Source: Acidobacteriota bacterium
Lineage (GTDB): Bacteria > Acidobacteriota > Terriglobia > Acidiferrales > UBA7541
Assembly: GCA_003165465.1 (NCBI GenBank)
Contig: PLUM01000082.1
Location: 58,352-99,554 of the forward strand
Length of the DNA stretch: 41,203 bases
Direction of reading: 5' to 3'
How positions within the stretch are numbered: position 1 is the first letter of the stretch; each line of letters starts with the position of its first letter. The position numbers and the translations under genes are program-made. Below, piece after piece: positions 26,635 through 34,723 of the stretch. The notes under the pieces were generated by a model, which was not told the origin of the DNA, ran no database searches, and saw only the letters and a program-made list of their open reading frames with translations.

Positions 26635-28251
26635 ATGAATAGCAATCCTCAGCATTCAAAAATAGAAGCCTCTAATTGTGCCGCTGGTCGAAATATTGTG
26701 CGCATAATTGTCATGGCGTTTTTCTTGCTGAGCAGCGTCGCGGTTCTCGCGCACGAGCAGGCGGCATTTCTGTCGCCGTCCGCAACTGTCTCAACCAGCG
26801 CGAATACCATCTCGCCGAACGCCACAGATTCAGCAAGCGCGAATCCAAAACCCGCGCCCGCGCCAGCCATCGGTCACAAGGTCGGGCCGCTGGACGTTTC
26901 GATCAATTGGCGCTTTCGAGTCGAGGCGTGGGACTTTTTTCAGCCGCCGACTGGCCAAAACGCCTACGCGTTCGAACATTCCCTGCTGAAGATCGGCATC
27001 GGCCAAAAACATGAAGCGTTCGAATGGCTGATCGAGGGCGCGGCCGACGGCATCTTCGATCTGCCGTCCTCCGCTGTGCAACCCGGGCGGCTGGGCCAGC
27101 TTGGCCTGGGAGGCACGTATTTTGCCGCCAACGGCAATGTTCGAAATACGGCCAGCGGATTCCTGAAGCAGGCGTACATCGGATTCAAACTCCCGATGAA
27201 AAGCAACGCCAGCCTGGGCCGGTTCACGTTTCTGGATGGCGCGGAGGCCAGGCCAAAAGACAAGACGCTGGCGACACTGATCAACACGCGCATCGCTCAG
27301 CGATTGATCGGAGATTTTTCCTTCTCCGCAACGCAGCGAAGCTTCGATGGAATACAACTGGGACTGGACGCCGGGAATTCCAACTTTACTTTTTTCGGCG
27401 CGCGTCCCACTGAAGGTGTGTATCAAATGCGCGGCATGGATGAGCTGAACATCAACCTCTTCTACGGCGCATTCAATCTTCCGATCACCACAAAAAACAA
27501 TGCCGGCGAACTTCGAATTTTCGCCATCGGATATATGGACGATCGCGCAGGCGTGCTGAAAACCGACAATCGCCCGCTGGCCGTCCGCACGGCGGACACA
27601 AATCAAATCCGCATCGGTACGTACGGTCTGGACTACGTTCATGTGCTGCACACCGGCCACGAAGGCCAATTTGACATCCTCGGTTGGGGAGCTTTTCAGA
27701 CCGGCGGTTGGGGCGTGCAAACGCAGCGAGCCGAAGCGTTTCTTGGAGAACTCGGATGGCAGCCGCCCGTTCCCGTGATCAATCCCTGGTTCAGCGCCGG
27801 ATATTCATACGGCAGCGGCGATTCTAATCCCAACGACAACGTCCACGGCACATTTTTTCAAATCATGCCCACGCCGCGTCCTTACGATCGGATCCCGTTT
27901 TACAATATGATGAACCATGAAGATTTTTACGGATCGGCGGCGTTACGGCTGCCTCGCACCCTCGCCGTTCGCAGCGAACTTCATGCTCTGCGCCTGGCCA
28001 ATGCCAATGACCTCTCGTATGGCGGGGGCGGCGCGTTTCAGTCCAACACGTTTGGGTATACGGGTCGCGCCAGCAACGGGAACCGCAGCCTGGCGAATGT
28101 TTGGGATATCAGTTTGGATATCCCGTTGCGCGACGGCTTCAGCGTCACGACATATTACGGACATGCCTGGGGAAAGAGTCTGATCGCGAACATCTATCCA
28201 GGCGGCACGAGCGCGCAATTCGGTTACGTGGAGACAAACTTTCACTTTTAA
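26635..28251 (+). CDS. outer-membrane beta-barrel, alginate-export (AlgE-like) family
   Basis: The 538-residue protein has a signal peptide (hydrophobic stretch IVMAFFLLSSVAVLA, cleavage probably before HEQ), a Ser/Ala/Thr/Pro-rich linker to about residue 80, and then a mature part rich in alternating hydrophobic and aromatic residues, ending in NFHF with a terminal Phe as outer-membrane barrels do. Segments such as NWRFRVEAWDFF and RLIGDFSFSATQRSFDGIQL fit the alginate-export porin family. ATG 26635 is chosen because GAGGG at 26622-26626 is well placed; starts at 26575 and 26620 are possible. Lying between narK and the hemD-fusion, it probably forms the outer-membrane route for nitrate/nitrite, an inference from context only. 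It is unlikely to handle alginate because no alginate genes are nearby. Confidence 0.78.
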   Translation: MNSNPQHSKIEASNCAAGRNIVRIIVMAFFLLSSVAVLAHEQAAFLSPSATVSTSANTISPNATDSASANPKPAPAPAIGHKVGPLDVSINWRFRVEAWDFFQPPTGQNAYAFEHSLLKIGIGQKHEAFEWLIEGAADGIFDLPSSAVQPGRLGQLGLGGTYFAANGNVRNTASGFLKQAYIGFKLPMKSNASLGRFTFLDGAEARPKDKTLATLINTRIAQRLIGDFSFSATQRSFDGIQLGLDAGNSNFTFFGARPTEGVYQMRGMDELNINLFYGAFNLPITTKNNAGELRIFAIGYMDDRAGVLKTDNRPLAVRTADTNQIRIGTYGLDYVHVLHTGHEGQFDILGWGAFQTGGWGVQTQRAEAFLGELGWQPPVPVINPWFSAGYSYGSGDSNPNDNVHGTFFQIMPTPRPYDRIPFYNMMNHEDFYGSAALRLPRTLAVRSELHALRLANANDLSYGGGGAFQSNTFGYTGRASNGNRSLANVWDISLDIPLRDGFSVTTYYGHAWGKSLIANIYPGGTSAQFGYVETNFHF

Positions 28252-28261
28252 GAAGGCCTGA

Positions 28262-29803
28262 ATGGCTAGTGCAACATTCAACGGACTGCGCGTGCTGGCG
28301 CTCGAGAGCCGCCACGCCAAAGAAATATCAAAATTAATTACTACGCATGGCGGCCAACCGATTGTGGCGCCCGCCATGCGCGAAGTCTGTTTGGAATCCA
28401 ATCGCCAGGCGTTGGAGTGCGCTGCGGGACTCGTGGACAAACAGTTTGATATGGTGATTTTTCTCACCGGGGCAGGCATTCGAGGGCTAGTCAACTCCGT
28501 TGAGAGCGAATTTCCACGGGAGCGGCTAGTAAGCGCACTCAGGCAAGTTCAAGTGGTGGCGCGCGGGCCGAAACCCGCATCGGTGCTGAACGAAATAGGC
28601 GCAAAGCCTAACCTGATTGCGCCCGCACCCAATACCTGGCGCGAAATATTGCGCGGGCTTGATGACGCGGTGGGGCCGAAGCTGCTTCGAGGGATGCGGA
28701 TCGCCGTTCAGGAATACGGCGTGCCTTGCACGGGATTGCTCGCGGGGTTATATGAACGCGGCGCGCGCGTGACCGGAGTTCCTATTTACCAATGGTCATT
28801 GCCCGAGGACATGGTTCCATTGCGGGATGCCGCGAAGGCGGTCGCCGCCGGCGAAGTGGATGTACTCCTTCTCACTGCGGCCGTGCAAGCCGAGCATTTG
28901 ATTCAAGTAGCCGCGGAAATCGGGATTGAAGAAGCGATGCGGAGCAGGCTGGAACAGATGGTGATTGCCAGCGTCGGCCCGACTACCTCCGAGCATTTGG
29001 GCGCAATCGGATTGCGTGCGGACATGGAAGCCTCGCACCCCCGAATGGGCTATTTGGTGGAGGAAGCCGCCGGGCGCTCCGCCGAAATTCTTCGCGAAAA
29101 GCACAAAGAACAGGGGCTGGATTTTCTGCACGAAATTGGAAGCCGTATGGCAACTTCCAGTTCCTTGCGCGGCGTGCTCCGGCGGATCATGGACTTCGTG
29201 TCCTCGCTGGTGAAATGCGATTCGTGTTTTGTGTATGTCCTGGAAGAAGATGAACTGGTTTTGCGAGCGTCCAAGAATCCGCACCCGGAGGAGGTGGATT
29301 ACTTGAGGCTCGGCCTGGGCGAGGGGATCACCGGCTGGGTGGCTAAAAATAAGCAGCCCGTCGCTGTAGGATTCAACGCGTTTCAAGACTCGCGTTTCCA
29401 ATTTTTCAATGAGCTTCCGGAAGACCGCTACGAAGCGTTCCTGTCCGTGCCCATCCTTTGCCGCGGACAGCTTGTGGGCGTAATTAATCTGCAGAACAGC
29501 CAGCCGCACTCGTACACGCGGCGTGAAATCCGCCTGCTCTCCACCATCGGATTTTTTGTGGGCGCTGAGATTGAGATGGCGCGTCTGGAAGAAAAGAGTT
29601 CGCAACTGTCCGAGGAACTCGAGGCCCGCAAGATTGTCGAACGCGCCAAGGGAATCCTGCAGCGCGAACTGAAGGTAAGCGAAGAAGAAGCCTATCTGAC
29701 GCTGCGCAGGCAGAGCCGCATGATGCGGAAGACCATGAAAGAAGTTTCGCAAGCGATCATTCTTGAAAAGGGCGGACGCAAACGAAAACAATCTCTCGCG
29801 TAG
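28262..29803 (+). CDS. fusion of uroporphyrinogen-III synthase (HemD), GAF sensor and ANTAR antiterminator domain
   Basis: The 513-residue protein has three parts. Residues about 1-265 are HemD-like (LRVLALESRHAKEISKLI, FDMVIFLTGAGIRGLV, IAVQEYGVPCTGLLAGLYER, DVLLLTAAVQAEHLIQVA, VIASVGPTTSEHL); HemD closes hydroxymethylbilane to uroporphyrinogen III, the sirohaem precursor. Residues about 290-440 are a GAF domain (GLGEGITGWVAKNKQPVAV, FLSVPILCRGQLVGVINLQN). Residues about 450-500 are an ANTAR domain (RKIVERAKGILQRELKVSEE, then AYLTLRRQSRMMRKTMKEVS), an RNA-binding antitermination module known from NasR, NasT and EutV. It follows the porin gene by ten bases with AAGAAGG as ribosome binding site, and cobA comes next. 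The protein probably makes a sirohaem precursor and also controls the nitrate operon at RNA level, perhaps by sensing nitrate or tetrapyrrole state. Domains are clear; the dual role is inferred. Enzyme activity of the HemD part is not proven by sequence. Confidence 0.9.
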   Translation: MASATFNGLRVLALESRHAKEISKLITTHGGQPIVAPAMREVCLESNRQALECAAGLVDKQFDMVIFLTGAGIRGLVNSVESEFPRERLVSALRQVQVVARGPKPASVLNEIGAKPNLIAPAPNTWREILRGLDDAVGPKLLRGMRIAVQEYGVPCTGLLAGLYERGARVTGVPIYQWSLPEDMVPLRDAAKAVAAGEVDVLLLTAAVQAEHLIQVAAEIGIEEAMRSRLEQMVIASVGPTTSEHLGAIGLRADMEASHPRMGYLVEEAAGRSAEILREKHKEQGLDFLHEIGSRMATSSSLRGVLRRIMDFVSSLVKCDSCFVYVLEEDELVLRASKNPHPEEVDYLRLGLGEGITGWVAKNKQPVAVGFNAFQDSRFQFFNELPEDRYEAFLSVPILCRGQLVGVINLQNSQPHSYTRREIRLLSTIGFFVGAEIEMARLEEKSSQLSEELEARKIVERAKGILQRELKVSEEEAYLTLRRQSRMMRKTMKEVSQAIILEKGGRKRKQSLA

Positions 29804-29891
29804 TGGCGCTTTTGGCGATGTCGCATCGAGCTCTTTTCGCCGCCGCTGACGCGAATGAGGCGCTTCTCCGAAACGTTCACGAGAAAACCTT

Positions 29892-30644
29892 ATGAAGGCT
29901 AAAGTCTACCTTGTCGGCGCGGGTCCCGGCGATCCGGAATTGCTCACCATGAAAGCTTGCCGGATTTTGAGCGAGGCCCAGGTCGTCCTGCATGACGATC
30001 TGGTCAATCCGGAAATTCTCCGGTTTGCCCCGGCTTCGGCGCGCATTCAAAATGTGGGAAAGCGCTGCGGGCATCCGCGTATCACTCAGGAAGAAATTAA
30101 TTCGTTGATGGTGGCGTACGCCAACCAGGGACTGACGGTGGTTCGCCTCAAAGGAGGCGACCCATTGCTGTATGGCCGATCCGGCGAAGAGATGGAAGCC
30201 TTGCGCCGCGCCGGAATCGAGTTCGAGGTCGTGCCGGGCGTCACGGCAGCATTCGGCGCGGCCGCCGCGGCACGGATTCCCCTTACCGATCGCAGACTCG
30301 CCTCCAAGGTAATTTTTTTGACCAACCATCTTTGCACAGAGGAGAGCGTGCCCCTCGAACGGAATTCCATCGCCCAAGACACGACGGTAGTCATTTACAT
30401 GCCTGGCAAAGAGTACGGAGAGTTGGCGGTAAAGTTGTGTGCCGCCGGTTTTGACGCTCACACATGTTGCCTGATCGTGTCATCCGCTACCACTGAGCGG
30501 CAACAGATTCATTCCAGCACGCTGGAAAAATTAGCGGCAACTCCGGGTCTCCCCGCGCCCGCGCTTTTGATTGTCGGGGGCGTGGCCGCGCACTATTCGG
30601 GAGGAGAAAATCCCGTCTCCAAAAACTTTCTCGCTTCTTCGTAG
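29892..30644 (+). CDS. cobA: uroporphyrinogen-III C-methyltransferase (SUMT)
   Basis: The 250-residue enzyme transfers two methyl groups from S-adenosylmethionine to uroporphyrinogen III, giving precorrin-2 on the way to sirohaem. The tetrapyrrole methylase landmarks are present: VYLVGAGPGDPELLTMKA at the N-terminus, VVLHDDLVNPEIL, the RLKGGDPLLYGRSGEE loop and VVPGVTAAFGAAAAARIPLT. It is the short, single-domain form without the CysG dehydrogenase/ferrochelatase part, so those steps must be encoded elsewhere. It follows the HemD fusion by 88 bases; the two genes feed the sirohaem of NirB. The ribosome binding site is poor (GAGAAAACC). Its last 52 bases overlap the convergent mobA. Confidence 0.95.
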   Translation: MKAKVYLVGAGPGDPELLTMKACRILSEAQVVLHDDLVNPEILRFAPASARIQNVGKRCGHPRITQEEINSLMVAYANQGLTVVRLKGGDPLLYGRSGEEMEALRRAGIEFEVVPGVTAAFGAAAAARIPLTDRRLASKVIFLTNHLCTEESVPLERNSIAQDTTVVIYMPGKEYGELAVKLCAAGFDAHTCCLIVSSATTERQQIHSSTLEKLAATPGLPAPALLIVGGVAAHYSGGENPVSKNFLASS

Positions 30645-31237
30645 TCCGAGTGAGTGTTCATGTTCCTTAAAACTCGGCCTTGCGGGTCGTGAATCTTCCA
30701 ATCGCTTTCCGATAGATCCTCCGTGCGAAATTCAGCCATCGCGTCGGTCACTTTTCGAACGCCGCGTTCGAGCGCGGCAAAAATGGGGGCGGCGCATTCC
30801 TTGCGATAAACGGCTGCGAGCGGCTCAAGTCCTCCCGAAGTGCGCGGCATCAAAATGTGAGCACCGGAATTGATCGCGCGCGCGAGTAGCCAATCCAGCC
30901 ACTCGATAGTGAGGTACGGCAGGTCGCACGCCAGAATGAGATTCCATGGCGCTTTGGTCGCGTTGAGCGCGGTCGCGATTCCGACCAGCGGCGTCCGCAC
31001 CAGCTCGTTTCCTTCTTGACTCCTAAAATTCTGATCCGTAATGGCTCTGAACCCCAGGGGGGTATAGCGTTCGGGCGCGCCGACAATCGTGACTTCGGAA
31101 ACGAGTGATTCGATCAAGCGAGCGGTTCGAACGATGATCGGTTCGCCTCCCAACTCAAGCAAACCTTTTTCTTGGCCCATGCGCGAGCTAGAGCCACCGG
31201 CAAGAATGAATGCGGCGACTTGGCAATAGCGTTTCAT
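30593..31237 (-). CDS. mobA: molybdenum cofactor guanylyltransferase MobA
   Basis: About 214 residues from ATG 31237. The N-terminal nucleotide-binding loop AAFILAGGSSSRMGQEKG with the following LLELGGEPII is the MobA signature, and LILACDLPYL carries the metal-binding Asp. MobA joins GMP to Mo-molybdopterin to form MGD, the cofactor form needed by NarG and the NasA-type enzyme. It is transcribed towards cobA and the 3' ends overlap by 52 bases, so the two transcripts could form an antisense pair. A longer reading from 31321 adds residues not found in the family. Together with moeA it supplies late steps of cofactor synthesis within the window. Confidence 0.93.
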   Translation of the reverse strand: MKRYCQVAAFILAGGSSSRMGQEKGLLELGGEPIIVRTARLIESLVSEVTIVGAPERYTPLGFRAITDQNFRSQEGNELVRTPLVGIATALNATKAPWNLILACDLPYLTIEWLDWLLARAINSGAHILMPRTSGGLEPLAAVYRKECAAPIFAALERGVRKVTDAMAEFRTEDLSESDWKIHDPQGRVLRNMNTHSDYEEARKFLETGFSPPE

Positions 31238-32032
31238 CGCTCCAGGAAGTTGAATGCACCGTTTGCCGCCTGCCCCGTATGCTGAACCATTGTCGCAGTG
31301 AGACCTCAACAGCATTGCCAAACGAAATCGCTTAGAAGCTACAAGAATTCATGATGTTCTACAAGCTTTGGCGCATGGTTCGAATCCAGAATGCCGGTGG
31401 TTTCTTTTGGGGGTTCAGCTAGACGCAAAAAATATAGTTTCAGATTTCGAGAGGTTAAAAGCATTGAAGAAATGAAGGCACGTATGCCACGGCTGCACCC
31501 GCGAACCACAAAGATTCCAGCCTTTTTTCCGCAGCCTGTCAAGACCAGCAAATTAAGGTGTCCCAACCGATCTTTCTAAAAGGTTAGATCAACAAACTGG
31601 CCTTTCATCCGCAAAGATGCAGACGATTTTTGTAGATCACTATGGGTACAGGACTTCGTTCAATCCTGAGGGTGGTGAATTCGATCAATGTTGTCCTGCG
31701 GTGGCGATGGTGAAGAGGCTCGTGAATCAGCCAAAATGTCCAGGCGTCGTTTTTTGATACAGAATTGGGTGCAAGTAAAAGCATGAAAGCTGCGCGGGTA
31801 CGTTCGGAAGTGACACCAGGCAAACGAGATATGGTTTTTGACCTAACCTCCCATAACCCGAAAATCGTCAGTTCGAATTTGCCCCTCTCGATCATCTGAG
31901 TGGCCATCAGAATTGCTGGGCTTTGACACGGTGCGAACTCGAATTCTGCGTTGTCTTCGGCTGTTGAAGCTTGGAACTAAGTTACACGAAATTGAGAGTG
32001 CTGCTGCTTCTCGCGCAGTTGCTCTCCCCCTC
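31238..32032. other. non-coding stretch between mobA and the tRNA fragment
   Basis: About 800 bases lower in GC than the flanks. Open frames (for example 31605-31907 on the minus strand) resemble no family and show no ribosome binding site. A T-arm-like GGTTCGAATCC occurs at 31377-31387 on the plus strand but no tRNA can be built around it. The stretch looks like decayed mobile or integrative DNA. Confidence 0.45.
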
Positions 32033-32129
32033 CGTCACCGTGCCAAAACTGTGCCAAATGTCGCTGGATTCTAACGCTTGGGGTTAGCTTTGAGCGAAAA
32101 GCAGATTCCCCAAGTTGTTGTAAATGTTG
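32033..32129 (+). repeat. 97-base direct repeat, copy B
   Basis: Direct-orientation partner of 17945-18041, about 67 of 97 bases identical without gaps. The shared core is GGGTTAGCTTTG at 32081-32092. It lies 40 bases from the tRNA-Ala fragment. Sequences like this next to a split tRNA are often remnants of an integrase gene or attachment arm, though no integrase can be read here. Confidence 0.7.
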
Positions 32130-32169
32130 CTAATTCAAAGCACAGAATGGAAAGGTTGGAGTGGCTCAG

Positions 32170-32212
32170 CGTGCTTGCAAAGCAGGTGCTCTCCCAGCTG
32201 AGCTACACGCCC
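32170..32212 (-). tRNA. partial tRNA-Ala (anticodon TGC), 5' half only
   Basis: Read from 32212 downward: acceptor strand GGGCGTG, TA, D-arm GCTC-AGCTGGGA-GAGC, A, anticodon stem CCTGC, loop TTTGCAA (anticodon TGC) and the start of the 3' stem, GCA. After that, where GGG and then the variable loop and T-arm should follow, unrelated sequence begins; no GTTCGA T-loop follows. The gene is therefore cut within the anticodon stem and is not functional. The lost half faces the nitrate genes. Confidence 0.75.
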
Positions 32213-32299
32213 ACGCTTGCGGCTACAGCCATTCTAAAGCATTTCCCGCCGTTCCAAAAATCAAATCGCAAACTGCTCGTGGAGTGTCGCGCTACGGGA

Positions 32300-32857
32300 T
32301 TATGACTGTTGCTCGTACATGCGGCGGGCAACGCTGAAGCAGTAATGAAAACCGGAGAAGACCGTAAAGCCCGCGACCAGATATCCGATGATGTTTCTGA
32401 CTTGTTGTAGCCAGGGCCAATTCGTGACCGCCAGCAGCACCACGGCAAACACGAGCAGAATTTGCAGGGACGTGGTGGCCTTGCCGTAGATGCTCGGCGG
32501 AAACGGCCGGTAGCCGCCCACCACCAGAATTACGGCGGCGGCCGTCAAAAGCAGGACGTCACGGCTCAGCACCAGCGTGGCGAGCCACCAAGTGATCTTC
32601 CGGTTCAGCGCCAGGATCACAACGGAAGAGGACAGCAAGAGTTTATCCGCGATGGGATCGAGATACGCGCCCAGCGCGGTCCTCTGGTTCAGCGAGCGCG
32701 CCAGAATGCCGTCCAGCCCATCCGTCAGCCCCGCGACAATCAAAATCGCGAGCGCCACTCCATAGCGGTGGTAATGAATGGAAATAATAAAAAACGGCAA
32801 AAATCCAAGCCGCAGAAACGTGAGTTGATTCGGAACCGTGAAGATGCGAGAGGCCAT
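32300..32857 (-). CDS. pgsA: CDP-diacylglycerol-glycerol-3-phosphate 3-phosphatidyltransferase (PgsA-like)
   Basis: The 185-residue inner-membrane enzyme joins CDP-diacylglycerol and glycerol-3-phosphate to phosphatidylglycerol phosphate. The CDP-alcohol phosphatidyltransferase motif is complete: D46-x2-D49-G50-x2-A53-R54-x8-G63-x3-D67-x3-D71, placed between membrane segments. The N-terminus FTVPNQLTFLRLGFLPFFI is typical of PgsA. Other CDP-alcohol transferases share the motif, so the glycerol-phosphate acceptor is inferred from overall likeness. It is the last gene of a minus-strand run with the small protein 18 bases upstream. Confidence 0.88.
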   Translation of the reverse strand: MASRIFTVPNQLTFLRLGFLPFFIISIHYHRYGVALAILIVAGLTDGLDGILARSLNQRTALGAYLDPIADKLLLSSSVVILALNRKITWWLATLVLSRDVLLLTAAAVILVVGGYRPFPPSIYGKATTSLQILLVFAVVLLAVTNWPWLQQVRNIIGYLVAGFTVFSGFHYCFSVARRMYEQQS

Positions 32858-32875
32858 TTTGAATGTCGCTTCAGC

Positions 32876-33196
32876 TTACACGAATAGGGCGAGATAGTCC
32901 CGCAAGGAGCGGCCCACGCGCTGCTCGAACCTTCCGCTAAGGGAAGGAATCGATCCATGCGGCTCGTCGAGCGCGACGCGCTCGACGCGTTGCATCGGGA
33001 AAAAAAGTGTGGGAAGCCCGATGCGCTCCCCTTCCGGGTCCATCACCTGCCGTATGAAATCGTCGAATGAATTGAGATCGATCCCGCGCATCGTGATCCC
33101 CGAACCGTTCATGGAAACGAGCGCGCCCCACAACTTTTCCTTGGGCGTATGCAGGCTGACAATGACGATCGAATTCGGTTCCAAGGATACACTCAC
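32876..33196 (-). CDS. small conserved protein of unknown function
   Basis: The 106-residue protein has no membrane segment or signal peptide. The first half (SIVIVSLHTPKEKLWGALVS, then GITMRGIDLNSFDDFIRQV) reads like a small beta-rich globular domain, followed by a region with FFPMQRVERVALDEPHGSIP and a basic tail. I do not recognise a named family, but coding quality, good spacing and position directly upstream of pgsA suggest a real gene in the same operon. Its Leu/Trp-containing core suggests a fold that binds another protein or nucleic acid; nothing more can be said. Confidence 0.65.
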   Translation of the reverse strand: MSVSLEPNSIVIVSLHTPKEKLWGALVSMNGSGITMRGIDLNSFDDFIRQVMDPEGERIGLPTLFFPMQRVERVALDEPHGSIPSLSGRFEQRVGRSLRDYLALFV

Positions 33197-33252
33197 GTTT
33201 CTCCCCGCGCCGGCTGCCCGCTGAAATCCGCCGGAATCAGGAGCCCATCTTC

Positions 33253-33274
33253 TTTTGCGTTACTTTTGCGTTAC
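33253..33274. repeat. 11-base tandem duplication at the scoB stop
   Basis: TTTTGCGTTAC occurs twice in a row (33253-33263, 33264-33274). The second copy includes the stop codon of the CoA-transferase beta subunit (minus strand). It looks like replication slippage. Confidence 0.8.
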
Positions 33275-33939
33275 AACGACATCGTTTTCAGTTTTTCGGA
33301 AACAACCAATTTCGGCTCCGTGAGTTTTTGCACATCCGCGGGCGTCACGCCCGCCGCGACCTCGCGCAGCACAAGCCCCTCCGGCGTAACATCGATAACC
33401 GCCAATTCGGTTACGATCATGTCCACGACTTCCACCCCGGTCAGCGGCAGCGAGCATTTCTTGAGGATCTTGGGCTGGCCGTCTTTCGTCGCGTGCTCCA
33501 TCGCGATAATCACGTAGGGCGAACTGGCAACGAGGTCCATCGCGCCGCCCATGCCCTTCAGCATTTTCCCGGGAATGGCCCAGTTGGCGAGATTGCCCTT
33601 TTCATCCACTTGCAGCGCGCCAAGGACTGTCATGTTCACATGCGCGCCGCGAATCATGCCAAATGAATCGGAGCTGGAAAAATAACTTGTCCCGGGAATT
33701 TCCGTGACCGTTTCCTTGCCGGCATTGATCAAATCCGGATCTTCCTCGCCCTCGTACGGAAACGGCCCGACGCCGAGCATGCCATTTTCCGATTGCAGCA
33801 CGACTTCCATCCCCGCCGGAATATAGTTGGCAACCAGTGTGGGCGTGCCAATCCCGAGGTTTACGTAGAAACCATCGCGCAATTCCTGCGCGACGCGCCG
33901 GGCGATCAGTTCCCTCTTGCTCTCCTCAGACTTGGCCAT
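33271..33939 (-). CDS. scoB: 3-oxoacid CoA-transferase subunit B
   Basis: The 222-residue subunit carries the catalytic Glu51 in [12 protein letters not shown], which forms the CoA thioester in the class I CoA-transferases. [19 protein letters not shown] and [19 protein letters not shown] are standard. With subunit A it moves CoA between succinyl-CoA (or acetyl-CoA) and acetoacetate or a similar 3-oxoacid in the cytoplasm. It follows scoA after 33 bases. The exact acyl substrate cannot be told from sequence; ScoB and AtoA are close. Confidence 0.93.
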   Translation of the reverse strand: MAKSEESKRELIARRVAQELRDGFYVNLGIGTPTLVANYIPAGMEVVLQSENGMLGVGPFPYEGEEDPDLINAGKETVTEIPGTSYFSSSDSFGMIRGAHVNMTVLGALQVDEKGNLANWAIPGKMLKGMGGAMDLVASSPYVIIAMEHATKDGQPKILKKCSLPLTGVEVVDMIVTELAVIDVTPEGLVLREVAAGVTPADVQKLTEPKLVVSEKLKTMSL

Positions 33940-33972
33940 GTTCTTCCCTTCCCGATTTCATGTCGCTCCGCG

Positions 33973-34671
33973 TCATGCGCGCTTTCGCACCGTTCTCTTC
34001 TCGATTTTTTTATCGTAATTCGATCCCTGAAAAATCGCATTCACGAATATTCCCGGCGTGTGCACGGATTCCGGCGGCAGTTCGCCCAATTCGACAAGCT
34101 CTTCGACCTCGGCAATCACATAATCCGCCGCCGTGGCCATGACCGGATTGAAATTTCGCGCCGTCTTGCGATACACGAGGTTTCCCCAGCGGTCGCCCTT
34201 CCATGCCTTGATGAACGCGAAATCGCCGCGCAGGCCGCGCTCGAGGATGAATTTGCGCCCGTTAAATTCGCGCACTTCTTTTCCGTCGGCAATCATCGTG
34301 CCCACGCCGGTCGGCGTATAGAAGGCCGGAATCCCCGCGCCCGCCGCGCGCATGCGTTCGGCGAGCGTGCCCTGCGGATTCAGCTCGACCTCGATCTCTC
34401 CGCTCAGCACTTGCTGCTCGAACAGTTTATTTTCACCCACGTAGCTGGCAATCATTTTCCGGATCTGATGAGTCTGGAGCAGCAGGCCCAGGCCGGCATC
34501 CATCGTGCCCGCGTTGTTTGAGGCCACCGTCAGATTTTTCGTGCCTTTGCGGTGCACCGCGGCAATCAGGTTTTCGGGAACGCCACACGTCCCGAATCCG
34601 CCCGAAAGGATGGTGGCGCCGTCGAAAAGCTTTTCGATCGCCACATCGGCGTTGGCTACCCGTTTATCCAT
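33973..34671 (-). CDS. scoA: 3-oxoacid CoA-transferase subunit A
   Basis: The 232-residue subunit has the glycine-rich TILSGGFGTCGVPENLIAA near residue 20, then LTVASNNAGTMDAGLGLLLQ and the GTLAERMRAAGAGIPAFYTP stretch, all typical of the alpha subunit of succinyl-CoA:3-oxoacid and acetate CoA-transferases. It is intact and of normal length, and is the first gene of the scoAB pair. It follows tyrA in the same direction with a 52-base gap, so the pair could be read from the upstream aromatic cluster or from its own promoter. Confidence 0.93.
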   Translation of the reverse strand: MDKRVANADVAIEKLFDGATILSGGFGTCGVPENLIAAVHRKGTKNLTVASNNAGTMDAGLGLLLQTHQIRKMIASYVGENKLFEQQVLSGEIEVELNPQGTLAERMRAAGAGIPAFYTPTGVGTMIADGKEVREFNGRKFILERGLRGDFAFIKAWKGDRWGNLVYRKTARNFNPVMATAADYVIAEVEELVELGELPPESVHTPGIFVNAIFQGSNYDKKIEKRTVRKRA

Positions 34672-34723
34672 CGAATCCGGCTCCCCAAAAAATGAGATGC
34701 ATCCGCGATTTAGCGCGGACAGT

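Noticed and set aside
31377..31387. T-arm-like GGTTCGAATCC suggesting a tRNA 3' half
   Set aside because: The flanking bases do not extend the stem, no acceptor or anticodon arm fits, and its orientation is opposite to the tRNA-Ala fragment, so it cannot be the missing half.
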